DNA of 64,000 nt from Argopecten irradians (lineage: Eukaryota; Mollusca; Bivalvia; Pectinida; Pectinidae): NCBI RefSeq assembly GCF_041381155.1, contig NC_091136.1, positions 47,234,284 through 47,298,283 of the forward strand. Direction: 5' to 3'. Both the position numbers and the translations under genes were made by a program. Shown piece after piece: positions 10,656-22,400 of the stretch (its first letter is position 1; each line of letters opens with the position of its first letter). The notes beneath the pieces are model-generated. The model was not told where the DNA came from. It was given only the letters and a program-made list of their open reading frames with translations, and did not search any database.

Positions 10656-13600
10656 CTGTAAAGATAGCGAGATAAAATTAAATGGACATGTATTACATGT
10701 ACATGTAATTACAGTCAAACCTGTCTATTTAAAGGTCACTGAAGGGTAAAATTATCTTTATAGTCAGGAAGTCTATACACATGGTGAATTGTGTTAAAAT
10801 TGGTCATTTGGAATCCTAGAAAAGTGGTCTTATTACTGTAAACAGGTGGTCTTTATACAGAGGTGGTCACTAAGACAGATTTTATTGTACGTAGAAAAAC
10901 TTTTCTCTTGTTTTCATCACAATTTGAATTTAGGAATTATGCTTTCATCAAAACAATATATAGATAAAATTAAAATGTCATGTTACATTAATCTCCTATG
11001 ATTTATATATGATAATGCCAATTCAGTAATGAATAAAATATTCATAAGTTAAAGGGACATGAACCTTAAATAATTTGTTCTGTATGCTTAGATATGGTTT
11101 TCAGATGTTTATTGAATATTTTATTACACTGATTGGTTATCTAAAACGACAGGAAAACGTGGGGAATACCTACCTCAAAACCTTCGGGTCAGATGACCTA
11201 AAAATAGAACGTCATATTCTATTTTTGGAACACAAAACGAAAGCTGACCGAAAGCGAGGTTATAATGAACAACAAACTTGCTGACATGACAAGGAATATT
11301 AGTTTTCGACATTTTCAGATTATTTTCTAATTTACGGTGGTTGACAACTGAAGTTTAAGCCATATTTGTTATAAAACAATTTGTATTTAGCGTAAGAATG
11401 ATAAGTCAAAAGTCAAACGAGACTTTTCATTCGACAGGGCACCCCGAAAGGTTCCTGACTTATTGCACATATGTACATCACGCAAGTATAAAGTGGGGAG
11501 TTGCTCCCGTCTCTTGCATTTCAGCGATCCATTAATATTTACCTACTTTCCCAATCGCGCACGTTACTGACTCTTGACGTACACTGTTTTCTATCGGAAT
11601 TCGTTTGTGTTCGCTTCACCCATGTTTTTTACTTAATTTGTGCAGTGCATTGTGGGAGGTCACTAAAGTTCAACAATACTATACTATCGTTACAAAATTC
11701 GACCGGGCCGGTTCAAAATACAGAAAGATGGAATTTCCATTATAATTGTTTTATTTGACACATTTGCACAATAACTGATATATATTACTTAGTACATGTA
11801 AGGTATCTGACACGTCTTAAATATGTATTTTACTCAAATTTACATGGTTTAATTAGGTTCATGTCCCTTTAACACTATATACATATATGTATTCTTTGAA
11901 AAATTTAAGTGATGTCAAAATTTTACACCATATCTCACACTTTTTTTCATGGAATTCTGAACTATTGATGGCGAAAAGCTTAAAATAATAAAACTTGCCT
12001 CCTCCTGTGTTATTTTAGTGTTCCCCATTCCAGATGTTATGGAGTTCCACGATCTAGCTGCTAACATACAGGCAAACAGTCCATACAAATCGCCAGCATT
12101 CATTGCTACAGCATGTTCCTTGATGCCTTCCACATCGGCATTGATCATGGCCATCCACATTTTACAGTAGTGAAGACGAAAGTCGTCGGTCAAGGACTAC
12201 AAATATCATCAACTGATTAAAACTTATGTTACTTATAAGCTCATGATGGAATAATAGCACACAAACTTAATCCAATGAACATTAGGATAGTCAGAGATTC
12301 AAAATATCATTGGAAGTTGTCATAAAAGTTTTATTATCATTTCTGAATACAAGTAGTAAGACACAAATTTTAAACCATGACAATTAGCACAATGATAACT
12401 AAAACAATATTTTTTAGGTGTTTTGAAATATTCTACATTCCATACATCCTTCTATGATACTGCCATATCATAATAGCTAGACTCCCAGTAAATTTATTGT
12501 ATGTATTGACAGGCTAAAACAAAGGAGAATGGGATTCTATAACAAATCTACAGATATACAGGAATAGCAAAAGTATTCAAGCATTCATTGACCACAATTT
12601 GAACCTTTTTGTAAACTCTAAATCAAGAGACAAAATGTCCTAGACTCAAGCCAAAAAAAATAGTTATAATAGCATAATTCTCTCATATATGCATAAAAAT
12701 TAACAAAAAATTATCCTAATGCTCAAAATTAAGCCTCTTCAGTAAGCAGATGGATTGCAATTGTTTTGCTTAAAAAGAGTCCCGCTATACAAAACTCACT
12801 GAGTCCATGTAAAACAAAGGGGGATAACTCCAATCAATCACATGTGTATGTTATTTGTAATACTAGTCACACTAAAAATCCACCAAGGGATAACAGTATA
12901 TCTTGTAATACCTGATAAAGACCGTGGTCAATCAGAATGATGTCCACTCCTGATTCTGTGTTCTTGACGAGAACATTACCTGGATGTGGGTCACAATGGA
13001 CGTAACCTTGTACAAATATCATCTCACTGTACAGCTTTCCAAGCTTCCTTGACACCTGTCATTAAACAAGTAATTCATCATTTGTGACTACATGTTAACC
13101 ACACCGCACCTTTTTAGAAACATAAGGATGAAGATTAAGATCTCATTACAAATAATACAGATCGAAGGACATGAAAACATCAGACATCGCTTAGGTTCCC
13201 TAATGTATGGTTGTGTAAGAATTGATGCTGTAGTTACATGTATTAGGGTAACATGGATGTACACTATATGTAGGTTAGGAAGGGGGAACAACTTGAGATT
13301 TACACAAGGATTGTCCTATATATTCTAGTACTCTAAATGTGCTTTACAGGAATTTTTTTTGATATCAAGAAAATAATATAACTAACAGTATTTTATTCTT
13401 ATAAGGCGGATTGGGAGAACAAATTAAAAAACAAGATTTGACAAGTTAACTCTGATCATCAAATAAAGTTACGACTATTCCTCTTTGTAAGGTATAAATC
13501 AAACGGTATTCTTTCAGGATGCAGTATAAACAATACACTCACCTCATTGACTGATATGTTGTGACTCTCCATGTATTCCCGATCATCTACTTTACCTCCC

Positions 13601-16600
13601 TCAAAGTATTCCATGGTTAGCACCCGCTCTGAAGACAAGTTCCACAAAATTTTGGGTACCTATTTGGTAATCAAAACACTTGGTAAAAACAATTTTACTT
13701 TCAGTTTCACTTTCTTGTTTTCTACCACACTTCTTTACATTCTACCATTACATTGAATTCTTTACTACTTAAATATTCTTATCTGATTAACAGTAAAAGC
13801 TGACTAAATGGTTGTCAAACAATTATCTGTGAGTATATTCTTATTTAAAAACAATGTACACACATTTCATTTATTATTGACTTCTACCAGGTAATCTTAA
13901 AATTCAGACTTGTCAAAACGTTTTATATCTTTTATATGTTATGGATTATAAAATAGGGAAGATATGTTTATGTCAAAACGTTTTATATCTTAATTATCTT
14001 ATGGTTTATGGATTATAAAATAAGAAAGATATGTTTTTGTCAAAACGTATTTTATCTTTTATGTCTTATGGATTATAAAATAGGAAGATGTGTTTTTGTC
14101 AAAATGTTTTATGTCTTTTATATCTTATAGATTATAAAATAAGAAAGATATATACATGTATATATAATTTTTTTTACATGTAAGTGATTTATCATTTTAG
14201 AAGTTTTTTTTTCTATTCCATGTAAACATCTTTTTTTATACAGTTATTGAAATATAAATAAATGTATATACAAGTCACACCTTCAAAAAGCTGCAATGCT
14301 TGTACTGCTTAGCAACTGCTTCACAGTTTGTTCCTTCTCTAAGGAAGTCAAGTTCTAAAGGTAAATTTTTCTTTGTTTCCTCAGCAAGCCACATGTACTG
14401 GAAACCTGGGAACATTAAGGCTAATCCCCGCACTAGTAGCTGAAAAATGTAGAAAAAATAAACTCATTAAACCTAATACTGGTAACAGTAAAGCAATAAC
14501 CAACAGACTGTAATACATACATGCAGTCAAAATAATTGTAGAGTAAATTCAAAACGTTTGGTTCTGAATCACAGAATTGTAACCTAATTCTCATTAGCTG
14601 TTACCTTGGAGTTATTTCAGGTTCAGCACCATCCATAACAAATTTCAACAATATTCACTGTGACCTCAGTGTAGAGATAAATGGCACAATGAGTGTATGG
14701 GACAATGGCATATACATGTGTTCACATTCATTGTGTGCCACAGATGAAATTTCATTCACAAATCAGTTTCTTTAGAGAGTTTTTATGTTTGATTATCTCA
14801 GATATTGATCACCTAACACCCACTGACCTCCATCGTTTTGATATCCACATATGACCTGGCCTTGACCTTGGGGTGTTGAATTTTCACAGCTACAACCTGT
14901 CCATCAGTAAGAGTAGCCTTGTGGACCTGGGCTAGTGATGCCGTGCCAAGAGGCTCAGACTCAAAATCAACAAACAGCTCCTCAATCTATACTCAAAAAC
15001 AAAAATACATGTAGTCATAAAATGATAAATTACTATTTCCTTTTTTTAATAATTTATGTATTTTGTTGTAGTCATAGGTGTTCATTGAACATAATACAGT
15101 GTATGTTGAATTGCTACATGTGCAGACCCTACCTTTTTGTATATCTACACCTGTCTCACACATCAAATCCTACCTTTTTGTATATCTACCTGTCTCACAC
15201 ATTAACCTCTACTTTTTGTATATCTACCTGTCTCACACATCAAATCCTACCTTTTTTTATAACTACACCAGTCTCACACATCAAATCCTACCTTTTTTTT
15301 TATATCTACACCAGTCTCACACATCAAATCCTACCTTTTTGTATATCAATCTGTCTCACACATCAAACCTTACCATTTTGCACTACCTGTCTCACACATT
15401 AACCTCTACTTTTTGTATATCTACCTGTCTCGCACAATACCCCCTACCTTTTTTTATACCTACCTGTCTCACACATCAAATCCTACTTTTTTGTATATCT
15501 ACACCTGTCTTACACATCAAATCCTACCTTTTTGTATATCTACCTGTCTCACACATCAAATCCTACCTTTTTGTATATCTACCTGTCTCACACAATAACC
15601 CCTACCTTTTTGTATATCTACCTGTCTCACACATCAAATCCTACCTTTTTGTATATCTACCTGTCTCACACATCAACCCCTACCTTTTTGTATATCTACC
15701 TGTCTCACACATCAAATCCTACCTTTTTGTATATCTACATCGGTCTCACACATCAAATCCTGCCTTTTTGTATATCTATCTGTCTCACACATCAAACCTT
15801 ACCATTTTGCACTACCTGTCTCACACATTAACCTCTACTTTTTGTATATCTACCTGTCACGCACAATAACCCCTACCTTTTTTTATACCTACCTGTCTCA
15901 CACAATAACCCCTACCATTTTGTATATCTACCTGTCTCACACATCAAACCCTACAATTTTGTATATCTACACCTGTCTCACACATCAAACCCTACCATTT
16001 TGTATATCTACCTGTCTCACACATCAAACCCTACCATTTTGCACTACCTGTCTCACACATCAAATCCTACCATTTTGCATATCTACCTGTCTCACACATC
16101 AACTCCTACCTTTTTGTATATCTACCTGTCTCACACATCAAACCCTACTATTTTGTATATCTACCTGTCTCACACAATAACCCCTACCTTTTTGTATATC
16201 TACCTGTCTCACACATCAAATCCTACCTTTTTGTATATCTACCTGTCTCACACATCAACCCCTACCTTTTTGTATATCTACCTGTCTCACACATCAAACC
16301 CTACCATTTTGTATATCTACCTGTCTCATACAATAACCCCTACCTTTTTCTATACCTACCTGTCTCACACATCAAATCCTACCTTTTCGTATATCTACCT
16401 GTCTCACACAATAACCCCTACCTTTTTGTATATCTACCTGTCTCACACATCAAATCCTACCTTTTTGTATATATATATCTACCTATCTCACACAATAACC
16501 CCTACCTTTTTGCCCAAGTCTTCCTCCACCACTTTCTCAAGGTCAGCCAGGTCGGACTGTGGAGCTTGGTTATGGAGCACCTTCATTGTGCTGACGTATT

Positions 16601-18007
16601 CTTCTGGAAGCAAGTAGTCCAGGGTGCCAACATGCTGTCCTACCTTGATAAAAGCACCACCATTTTTACAGATCATGTCCCGTAATCTGAGGGCAGAGCG
16701 CAAATGTATCTGCAAAAGAAATAGATAAAAAAAGATGTACAAATATTAAATTACCAGGTAAAGAAAAAGAAAGAACTAAATTTTAATTGTGTTACAATCT
16801 GTAAATCATACATGTATATTCAAGTCTGAATAAAATTTCATTTTATTTTAGATATCAATGTATCTAATGGCATGATAACATTGAAATACATTTCTACATT
16901 TGTATATGACCACACAGAATGTCATTGATATATAATGTGGTTACATGCAGATGCATATGGTACTGTAAAGCTATCAGTCTTAATTTGGAGAAAATTTTCA
17001 ACAAGTCGTTGTACAATTGTTATACTTTTATTTAGTAATCTTACCTGTGACAAAAGCTCTCTGTATGCTGGGGTAGAATTATCTTGGTTATGCAAATTAA
17101 ATTTATAATCTACAGCTATTCGCAGTGCCTGTGGATGAAATTAACACACCTGTTGTTTTATTCAATGGATGGTACATTGATATTGTGTTACTGCACTCAT
17201 TCCACTTTTTGGACTGACATTGTGAATAACTATTACTGATACATTGCATACAATTCATTAATAATAATGCCATAGGTTTTTATTGCATGAAAAGCTATAT
17301 ATAGGCTTATTGTTATTTTTCAAACTTTTATGATTAAAAAGACTTTAAGCAAACGTACAAGCACAAAATATATGCATATATTTGTACATGTAAAAATGAA
17401 TAAGTAAAAATAACAATATTTCTTGCGAGCACTTTTGCCATATGGGCTCAAAACTTGATGATGTCATCAATACAGGTCTTTATTCACTTAATTAGGAAGG
17501 GGCATGTTTATCTTATTTTGGGAAAGAAATTGACAAAGTGGAAAGGAAATTTCCAGGAGTAACTGATTTTTTTAGCAATTTGGCATAAATTTGAAATAAT
17601 TTCCATGGGGAGTGGGACCCATAATCAGCCCCAAAAAGCACCTAGAAAAAGCCCCACAATAACATGACGTACTGATAGACATCAGCAAACAAATGTAATA
17701 GCCTAGCTATTTAGATTTGACTTCAGTATCTTGATCAGTTGATGTTCTTTATTTTCTAGTAGAACAGTATCAGATGATTGCATTTGATATAAGGGTTAAT
17801 ACATTAAATTGATCGCTAGCACAAATGTATGTAAATATAAACATCTACAGCTTAATTGTTTCTCACCACCAATGCAGCTCGTCCAAATCTGACAACTCCT
17901 ATACTGGTCAATTCCCAGTCATTTTTCCAGAGATATACTGTTGAGCCTCCGACGCCACTTCCAAGGATGCTGTACTTCAACACACGCTTCAGTAAATGAT
18001 ATCTCAT
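10293..18007 (-). CDS. ADCK1: ADCK1, aarF domain-containing (UbiB-family) kinase 1
   Basis: Nine coding exons (listed separately) join in frame to 522 codons plus stop, close to the length of about 523-530 known for vertebrate ADCK1. UbiB-family proteins are atypical protein-kinase-like proteins. ADCK1 is mitochondrial and is linked to cristae and lipid homeostasis. Visible motifs: KVGQ at residues 97-100 (the family KxGQ), GTASLAQVH at about 157-165 (the A-rich loop replacing the P-loop), VAVK with the ATP-site lysine at about 178, HCDPHPGN at 308-315 (catalytic Asp 310) and DHG at about 331 in place of DFG. All key residues are present, so it looks intact. The start ATG at 18007 gives a basic, hydrophobic N-terminus suited to mitochondrial import. 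SNW1 is divergent upstream. Intron 8 is GC-AG, and intron 3 holds a 39-bp minisatellite starting at its donor. Confidence 0.95.
10690..11040. other. ADCK1 intron 8, repeat-like stretch
   Basis: Begins near a small palindrome (acatgtattacatgtacatg) and continues with acagtcaaacctgtctattt and several ggtggtc/gtggtcact pieces, a kind of dispersed motif common in marine invertebrate DNA. No coding sequence was seen. Confidence 0.35.
11049..11872. mobile_element. TTAA-flanked non-autonomous DNA element in ADCK1 intron 8
   Basis: The left end is TTAA-agggacatgaacct. The right end is its inverted copy aggttcatgtccct-TTAA. The element is about 824 bp, has no transposase and lies wholly inside the GC-AG intron. 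It belongs to a different family from the one at 8872 but shows the same piggyBac-like TTAA signature. Confidence 0.72.
11999..12196 (-). CDS. ADCK1: ADCK1 coding exon 8, GC-AG donor
   Basis: 66 codons, SLTDDFRLHYCKMW to NTKITQEE, including GDLYGLFACMLAARSW. No GT is available at the conserved end. The junction GAGGAG|GCAAGT is a textbook GC-AG donor and keeps the frame. Confidence 0.9.
12912..13055 (-). CDS. ADCK1: ADCK1 coding exon 7 (catalytic core)
   Basis: 48 codons with HCDPHPGNVLV and LIDHGLYQ, the catalytic-loop and metal-binding motifs. Acceptor aatgacag, donor CAG|GTATTA. Confidence 0.96.
13543..13659 (-). CDS. ADCK1: ADCK1 coding exon 6
   Basis: 39 codons, VPKILWNLSSERVLTMEYFE and onward, ending NISVNE. 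Acceptor ccaaatag, donor GAG|GTGAGT. Confidence 0.95.
13911..14155. repeat. Four ~62-bp tandem repeats in ADCK1 intron 5
   Basis: Four copies of a unit with tgtcaaaacgttttatatct, attataaaata and gaaagatatg. Very AT-rich, with about 10% divergence between copies. Confidence 0.88.
14281..14439 (-). CDS. ADCK1: ADCK1 coding exon 5
   Basis: 53 codons including GFQYMWLAEETKKNLPLELD, which matches the family block after the ATP-site lysine. Acceptor tttttcag, donor AAG|GTGTGA. The exon is too short in open frame to stand out but joins in phase. Confidence 0.93.
14828..14986 (-). CDS. ADCK1: ADCK1 coding exon 4 (A-rich loop and ATP-site Lys)
   Basis: 53 codons with LGTASLAQVHKA and VVAVKIQHPKVKAR. 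Donor GAG|GTCAGT, acceptor gagtatag. Confidence 0.95.
15127..16505. repeat. 39-bp minisatellite filling ADCK1 intron 3
   Basis: About 35 copies of a 39-bp unit (plus strand cctacctttttgtatatcta then cctgtctcacacatcaaat). It ends exactly at the exon 3 donor. Each unit on the minus strand contains caaaaaggtagg, the same as the last exon bases plus the 5' splice site. Because 39 is a multiple of 3, the plus strand shows long periodic ORFs (about 13-residue period YIYLSHTSNPTFL), which are not genes. Confidence 0.95.
16506..16709 (-). CDS. ADCK1: ADCK1 coding exon 3 (KxGQ motif)
   Basis: 68 codons from IHLRSALRLRD to EEDLGKK. It contains KVGQHVGTLDYLLPEEY, the family signature. The donor AAAAAG|GTAGGG is the first unit boundary of the 39-bp array that fills the next intron. 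Confidence 0.95.
17045..17128 (-). CDS. ADCK1: ADCK1 coding exon 2
   Basis: 28 codons (ALRIAVDYKFNLHNQD and onward) between acceptor catccacag and donor CAG|GTAAG. This is the least conserved exon and corresponds to the linker before the KxGQ region. Confidence 0.88.
17867..18007 (-). CDS. ADCK1: ADCK1 coding exon 1
   Basis: 47 codons, beginning MRYHLLKRVLKYSILGSG. The donor is taken as GTG|GTGAGA rather than three bases upstream, because this keeps the spacing to the next exon equal to the vertebrate protein. The 5' UTR probably has a further exon; ctcttatacag at about 18050 is a candidate acceptor. Confidence 0.85.
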
Positions 18008-18084
18008 CTTTTGTTAAATCTTTGAGCTTCCAATAGTTATATCTGTATAAGAGATCAAATAACATGTATACAAAAAAAGCTTCA

Positions 18085-18235
18085 GGACAAAAACCACCTT
18101 CAGGCTGCTAGTACCTGACAACTGCCCCACATTGGATTCGAACATGCAACCCAGAGGTAGAGGGCTTGTGGTAATATGTTGAGACATCTTAACCATTCTG
18201 ACACTATTTTGACTTTGAAGTAAAATATCTTTCAT
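18085..18235 (-). mobile_element. tRNA-derived SINE, truncated
   Basis: The reverse complement reads gtcagaatggttaagatgtc then gcatgttcgaatccaatgtg and ggggcagttgtcaggtacta: the tRNA-like head and start of the body seen in the SINE at 8161. The tail is lost. Confidence 0.65.
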
Positions 18236-18294
18236 ACGTTTTAGTTTTCTAAATCATTTGAGAATCCATAGAGGGTGCTGATTTGTTGATCCAT

Positions 18295-18620
18295 TTATAT
18301 GGATATCCATATAAGTGTAAAGTGGAACTGTATATGGATATCCATGCACATCATTCCCTTTTAAATATCCCTGAATGAAATATGGATAGCCAGGAAAATG
18401 AAGTTGAATTATGGATATCCATATATTAGCTACTGCTGTAGCGGAAATTATATCACCTTCTGACTGAAAAGTCAGTTAGAAGGTAATATATTTTCTGCTA
18501 CAACAGTAGCTATAATCCTAAACATGTATGTATTTTGGATATATTTCCATAAATGAATTATGGTATGGATATATGTATAAATATTAAAATTATACCGATA
18601 ATCATGGATATCCATGATTC
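18295..18620. repeat. Cluster of tatggatatccata palindromes
   Basis: The palindrome atggatatccat occurs at least four times, at about 18300, 18335, 18415 and 18606, with weaker versions between. It surrounds the hairpin at 18427-18512. Confidence 0.6.
18427..18512. repeat. 86-nt near-perfect hairpin between ADCK1 and SNW1
   Basis: Arms of 40 nt (18427-18466 and 18473-18512) pair with only a few mismatches around a 6-nt loop. The ends are tagctactgctgtagc and gctacaacagtagcta. It could be a small palindromic MITE or a microRNA-precursor-like structure. No known microRNA was recognised. Confidence 0.7.
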
Positions 18621-19469
18621 GTGTATAGATCAATAAATACATGTAGATTAAGAAACTGAAGCTTCTTCACTTTGGCCATATTTTTTTATGTAAAAAAGGG
18701 GTGTTTTTACATTTCCAATAAAATCTTGATCATTTGATTACGAGTCACATTAGTTTTGCAACAGAAATACAGAAAACATCATTTAAAGAGAGAAATGTGA
18801 TCCTGCAAAAAAAATATATCAGTATCAAACTGTGTACTGTACAGTACAGTATATCTATCTGGATTTATTATTATTATTGTGGTTTTTTCCAAACTGGTCA
18901 GCAAATTACACTGTAATATTTCCTAACATTAGGCATATTATAGATTCATGGCAGTGAAAATGTCGTCTGCTGTATCAGAAACAACTGTTACAAACAGTCA
19001 GTATATTCAGTACTGTATTAGCAGGAGCCAGTTAGTCCGTATATGTTTGCTCATGTCAGTCTTACCTAAAGAAGACGATGTTGGGTATCATTTATATATC
19101 GACATGTCCATGTACAGTTGCACTTATGTAAGGTTGACAAGACCGAAGTGTTAGCAAAAGTCAATGTCGTTTTTGAGCTTTACATTGTAGCTCTCTTGGT
19201 GTCAAGCGTTTGTATGAATAGACATGTGTAATTTTCGGCCAGTTGATTTTTTTTCAGATACGGAATATATAAAGTCAGAGTTATTAGAAAGTGTTTGATT
19301 GGGTAAATGAGGCACGTTTGATCTTATTATTGTCGTTTAAACAAACCATAGTTACAAAGAAAAAATATTGTGCCGTAGTAAAATACATTGAAAGCTATTT
19401 TTTTAATTCCGGAAAAAGAACGTTTCGTTTCGTTTACGCTGTTTCTAAATTTAGTGGTAAAGATCCAAC

Positions 19470-19489
19470 ATGGCGATGAAATTAGCGGA
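19470..19489 (+). CDS. SNW1: SNW1 coding exon 1
   Basis: 20 bases encoding MAMKLA plus two bases of the next codon, then donor GTAAGT. It joins exon 2 to give ILPAPSQ, the conserved N-terminus (human has FLPAPTQ). Confidence 0.85.
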
Positions 19490-22400
19490 GTAAGTTTAGA
19501 CTGAAATTATCGACAATAACGCTTTAAATTATCACTGGTAGACGTCAAGGCTATTGATATTTTCTGTAACACGATGTTTAACACTTAATCAATAGTTTTT
19601 TTACAATTACTTCTGCTCCGTGAAGATAATGTATGGAAATTAGGACAAAGATTTCTCCCTGTCACAACACTATATATATAGTCACACAAGTCAGTCAGTG
19701 TTTTTGTATGCAATAATCCGAAGGCAACGATTCATATATGTTAATAATGACGATGTTGTGTCAATAGCAATATTGTCAGAAAATCCGTAGTAATAATTGA
19801 TACCTTTGTATATAACCGATTTTCCTTTGTGTTTCTGTGCATGAGTTGAGATTGAAATAGCATATATGAATTCGAAGTTGGCTGTTGGCTTACTCACTGA
19901 TCCTGAAAGGTGTGAACCAATGTGTAAAGAACAATGAAAACTACGCATTCCCCTGTTGAGTGCACCAACCAAAAGTTACCCTGAATCTATAAGACCTTTG
20001 TTGTGAAAATCCTACGCTCGGACTGAGCCAATGAAGCATGCAATGATGCATACTCGGTCAGCTGTGTGCCAAATATCTAATATGAATCATACACGGCATG
20101 GGAAGAGCAAAGCTCTACTTCTTTAATTTATTTTTATTTCAAGAAGAAGACAAAATCCTTGCGCTCATCGCTTGGTGGATATTTTGACTGCATTCCATAG
20201 CTTTTAATTTTCAGAGTGTTATTATTTTTATTTGAAAAATATAATAATAAATGTTTAATTACTTCTGTTATGCATTTGTATAAGTTAAATATATTTACTG
20301 GGGAAAGCAGTACCAGAGCAACGCACAACCGGAACAGGTTAAACCGGAAGTACAAAAAAAAATAGCTATCCATGCATGCAGGTCATTGATCTCAATAAGT
20401 ACTTTTGCTAACATACATGTTACCAGAGCAGAGCTTTGATTTTCGACACGCAAAATATACCGTATATATGTACGAACACTGACCCACCCTTTTTTCCTTT
20501 TACAAATGCCATTCAAATGTGGTCTAGTTCATCGCAGGAATAGTTTTGATTTCAATATTCATGGTTATGATGTATGATGGATAAATTATAAGGAATTCGA
20601 ACATTAATTCAAACACCAACAAACAATAATTATAATGATTTATCACTAGAACTGGGGGGCGGGGGGCATAAGTGCTGTAAGTCATCACATTTTCATTCCT
20701 ATGAAAATGCCATGAATTCTTTTTTCAGGGGAAAATTGTCCAGTTCTGAAGTATAGCTCTAATTTAAATTGCATGGCCATATACAGACTGCCAACATTCC
20801 TTTATCCCCATACCTTAACATAAATAACAGGTACCTAGCTGGTACAAACCAAAAAAACAAACCAACAAAAGCAATTATCATGATATTTTACATCACCAAA
20901 AAATTACAGCACTTTGGAATACATCTCTTGAGGTTATACCAAGTAAAACAGATTCTATTTTAACATTTCAGAAACAGTTCAGAATTAGAGTTGGATACTG
21001 GTGTTCAATACCATAGTCTCTTTTCTCGTTTTGAAAAATAGCAGAATAAGTACTGATTCTTATGTCGGTATTGGAAAAAAATAAAAACATGATTTTCTAA
21101 GGAAATCCACATGTAAAAATTGACTACCTAAATGAATTCAAAGGAGACAGGCAGTACTAATTAATGCATGAAAGAACATGATCTTCAAAAGTCTTGCAGT
21201 TCTGTTTTATATTTGAAAATACATTGTTTGCACAACAACATATTTTCTTACATATAATTACATTGTTAAAGCAAATAAAATTTATATGTGGTATATATAT
21301 ATATGTTGAACAACCAGTGTATTTCTTCAAAATATATCAGTATTGTTTAAATACCGGTATCATTTCATTGATACGGACTGATATGGTATGTTAACGTATC
21401 ATTTCATTCTTAATGGTATCCAACCCCACTATGAATCATGATAATTCTGTCACACCTTAAGCTTCAATTATTAAAGATGCTCCACCGCCGACAAATGGAA
21501 TTTTTCACTATCAAAAACAGGAGCAGACGATTTAGTATTTTTCTTCAGTTACAAAAGTTACTTACTTTACACCATTACCACCATTGAAAAGTTTGAGCTT
21601 CTAATTTTACTTCAAGTTGAAAATATGAAAAATAATTAATTGCATCCTGAAAAAATTCTGTGTCACTATATCTTATATGGAATGAAGTACTGATTGCGCA
21701 TGCGCTAAAGTCGAAATAAATTATTATCCCCCGCCCAACGAAGTTGGCGGGGGATATACAAATGGGTTCCGTCTGTCCGTCCGTACGAATGGTTTCCAGA
21801 GCATAACTCTAAAACCAGTAGAGATATTTCCACGAAACTTCATACACACATTGGTCTTATGGTCTAGTAGTGCCTTTTGCTATTTTTAGGTTTTCATTTT
21901 TTGCATTTTTTCCATAACCATGGAAACATTGCTGAAAATATCATATTTTTGTACCAGGTTCGTTTCCGGAGCATAACTCTAAAACCAGAAGAGATATTTC
22001 CACGAAACTTCATAGACACATTGGTCTTATGGTCTAGTAGTGCCTTTTGCTATTTTAAGGTTTTCACTTTTTGTACTTTTTTCTGTAACCATGGAAACAT
22101 TGCTGAAAATGGCAGATTTTTGTGTAAGAATCGTTTCCGGAGCACAACTCTAAAACCAGCAGAGATATTTCCATGAAACTTCATAGACACATTGTTCTTA
22201 TGGTCTAGTAGTGCCTTTTGCTATTTTTTAGGTTTTTACTTTATGTGCTTTTTTCTGTAACCATAGAAACATTGCTGAAAATATCATATTTTTGTAGCAG
22301 GTTCATTTCTGGAGCATAACTCTAAAACCAGCAGAGATATTTCCACGAAAATTCATAGACACATTCTTTTTATGGTCTAGTAGTACCTTTTGCTATTTTT

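Larger units (their letters stand above)
18008..19469. promoter_or_regulatory. Divergent ADCK1/SNW1 intergenic region
   Basis: About 1.46 kb between the two start codons, which point away from each other. It must hold both promoters and 5' UTRs, probably sharing elements. No clear TATA box was placed. It also holds a SINE, a run of tatggatatccata palindromes and a long hairpin. Confidence 0.55.

Noticed and set aside
14935..16617. Plus-strand ORFs with YIYLSHTSNPTFL-type repeats
   Set aside because: The period of 39 bp keeps the frame open. The region is the ADCK1 intron 3 minisatellite on the opposite strand to the gene.
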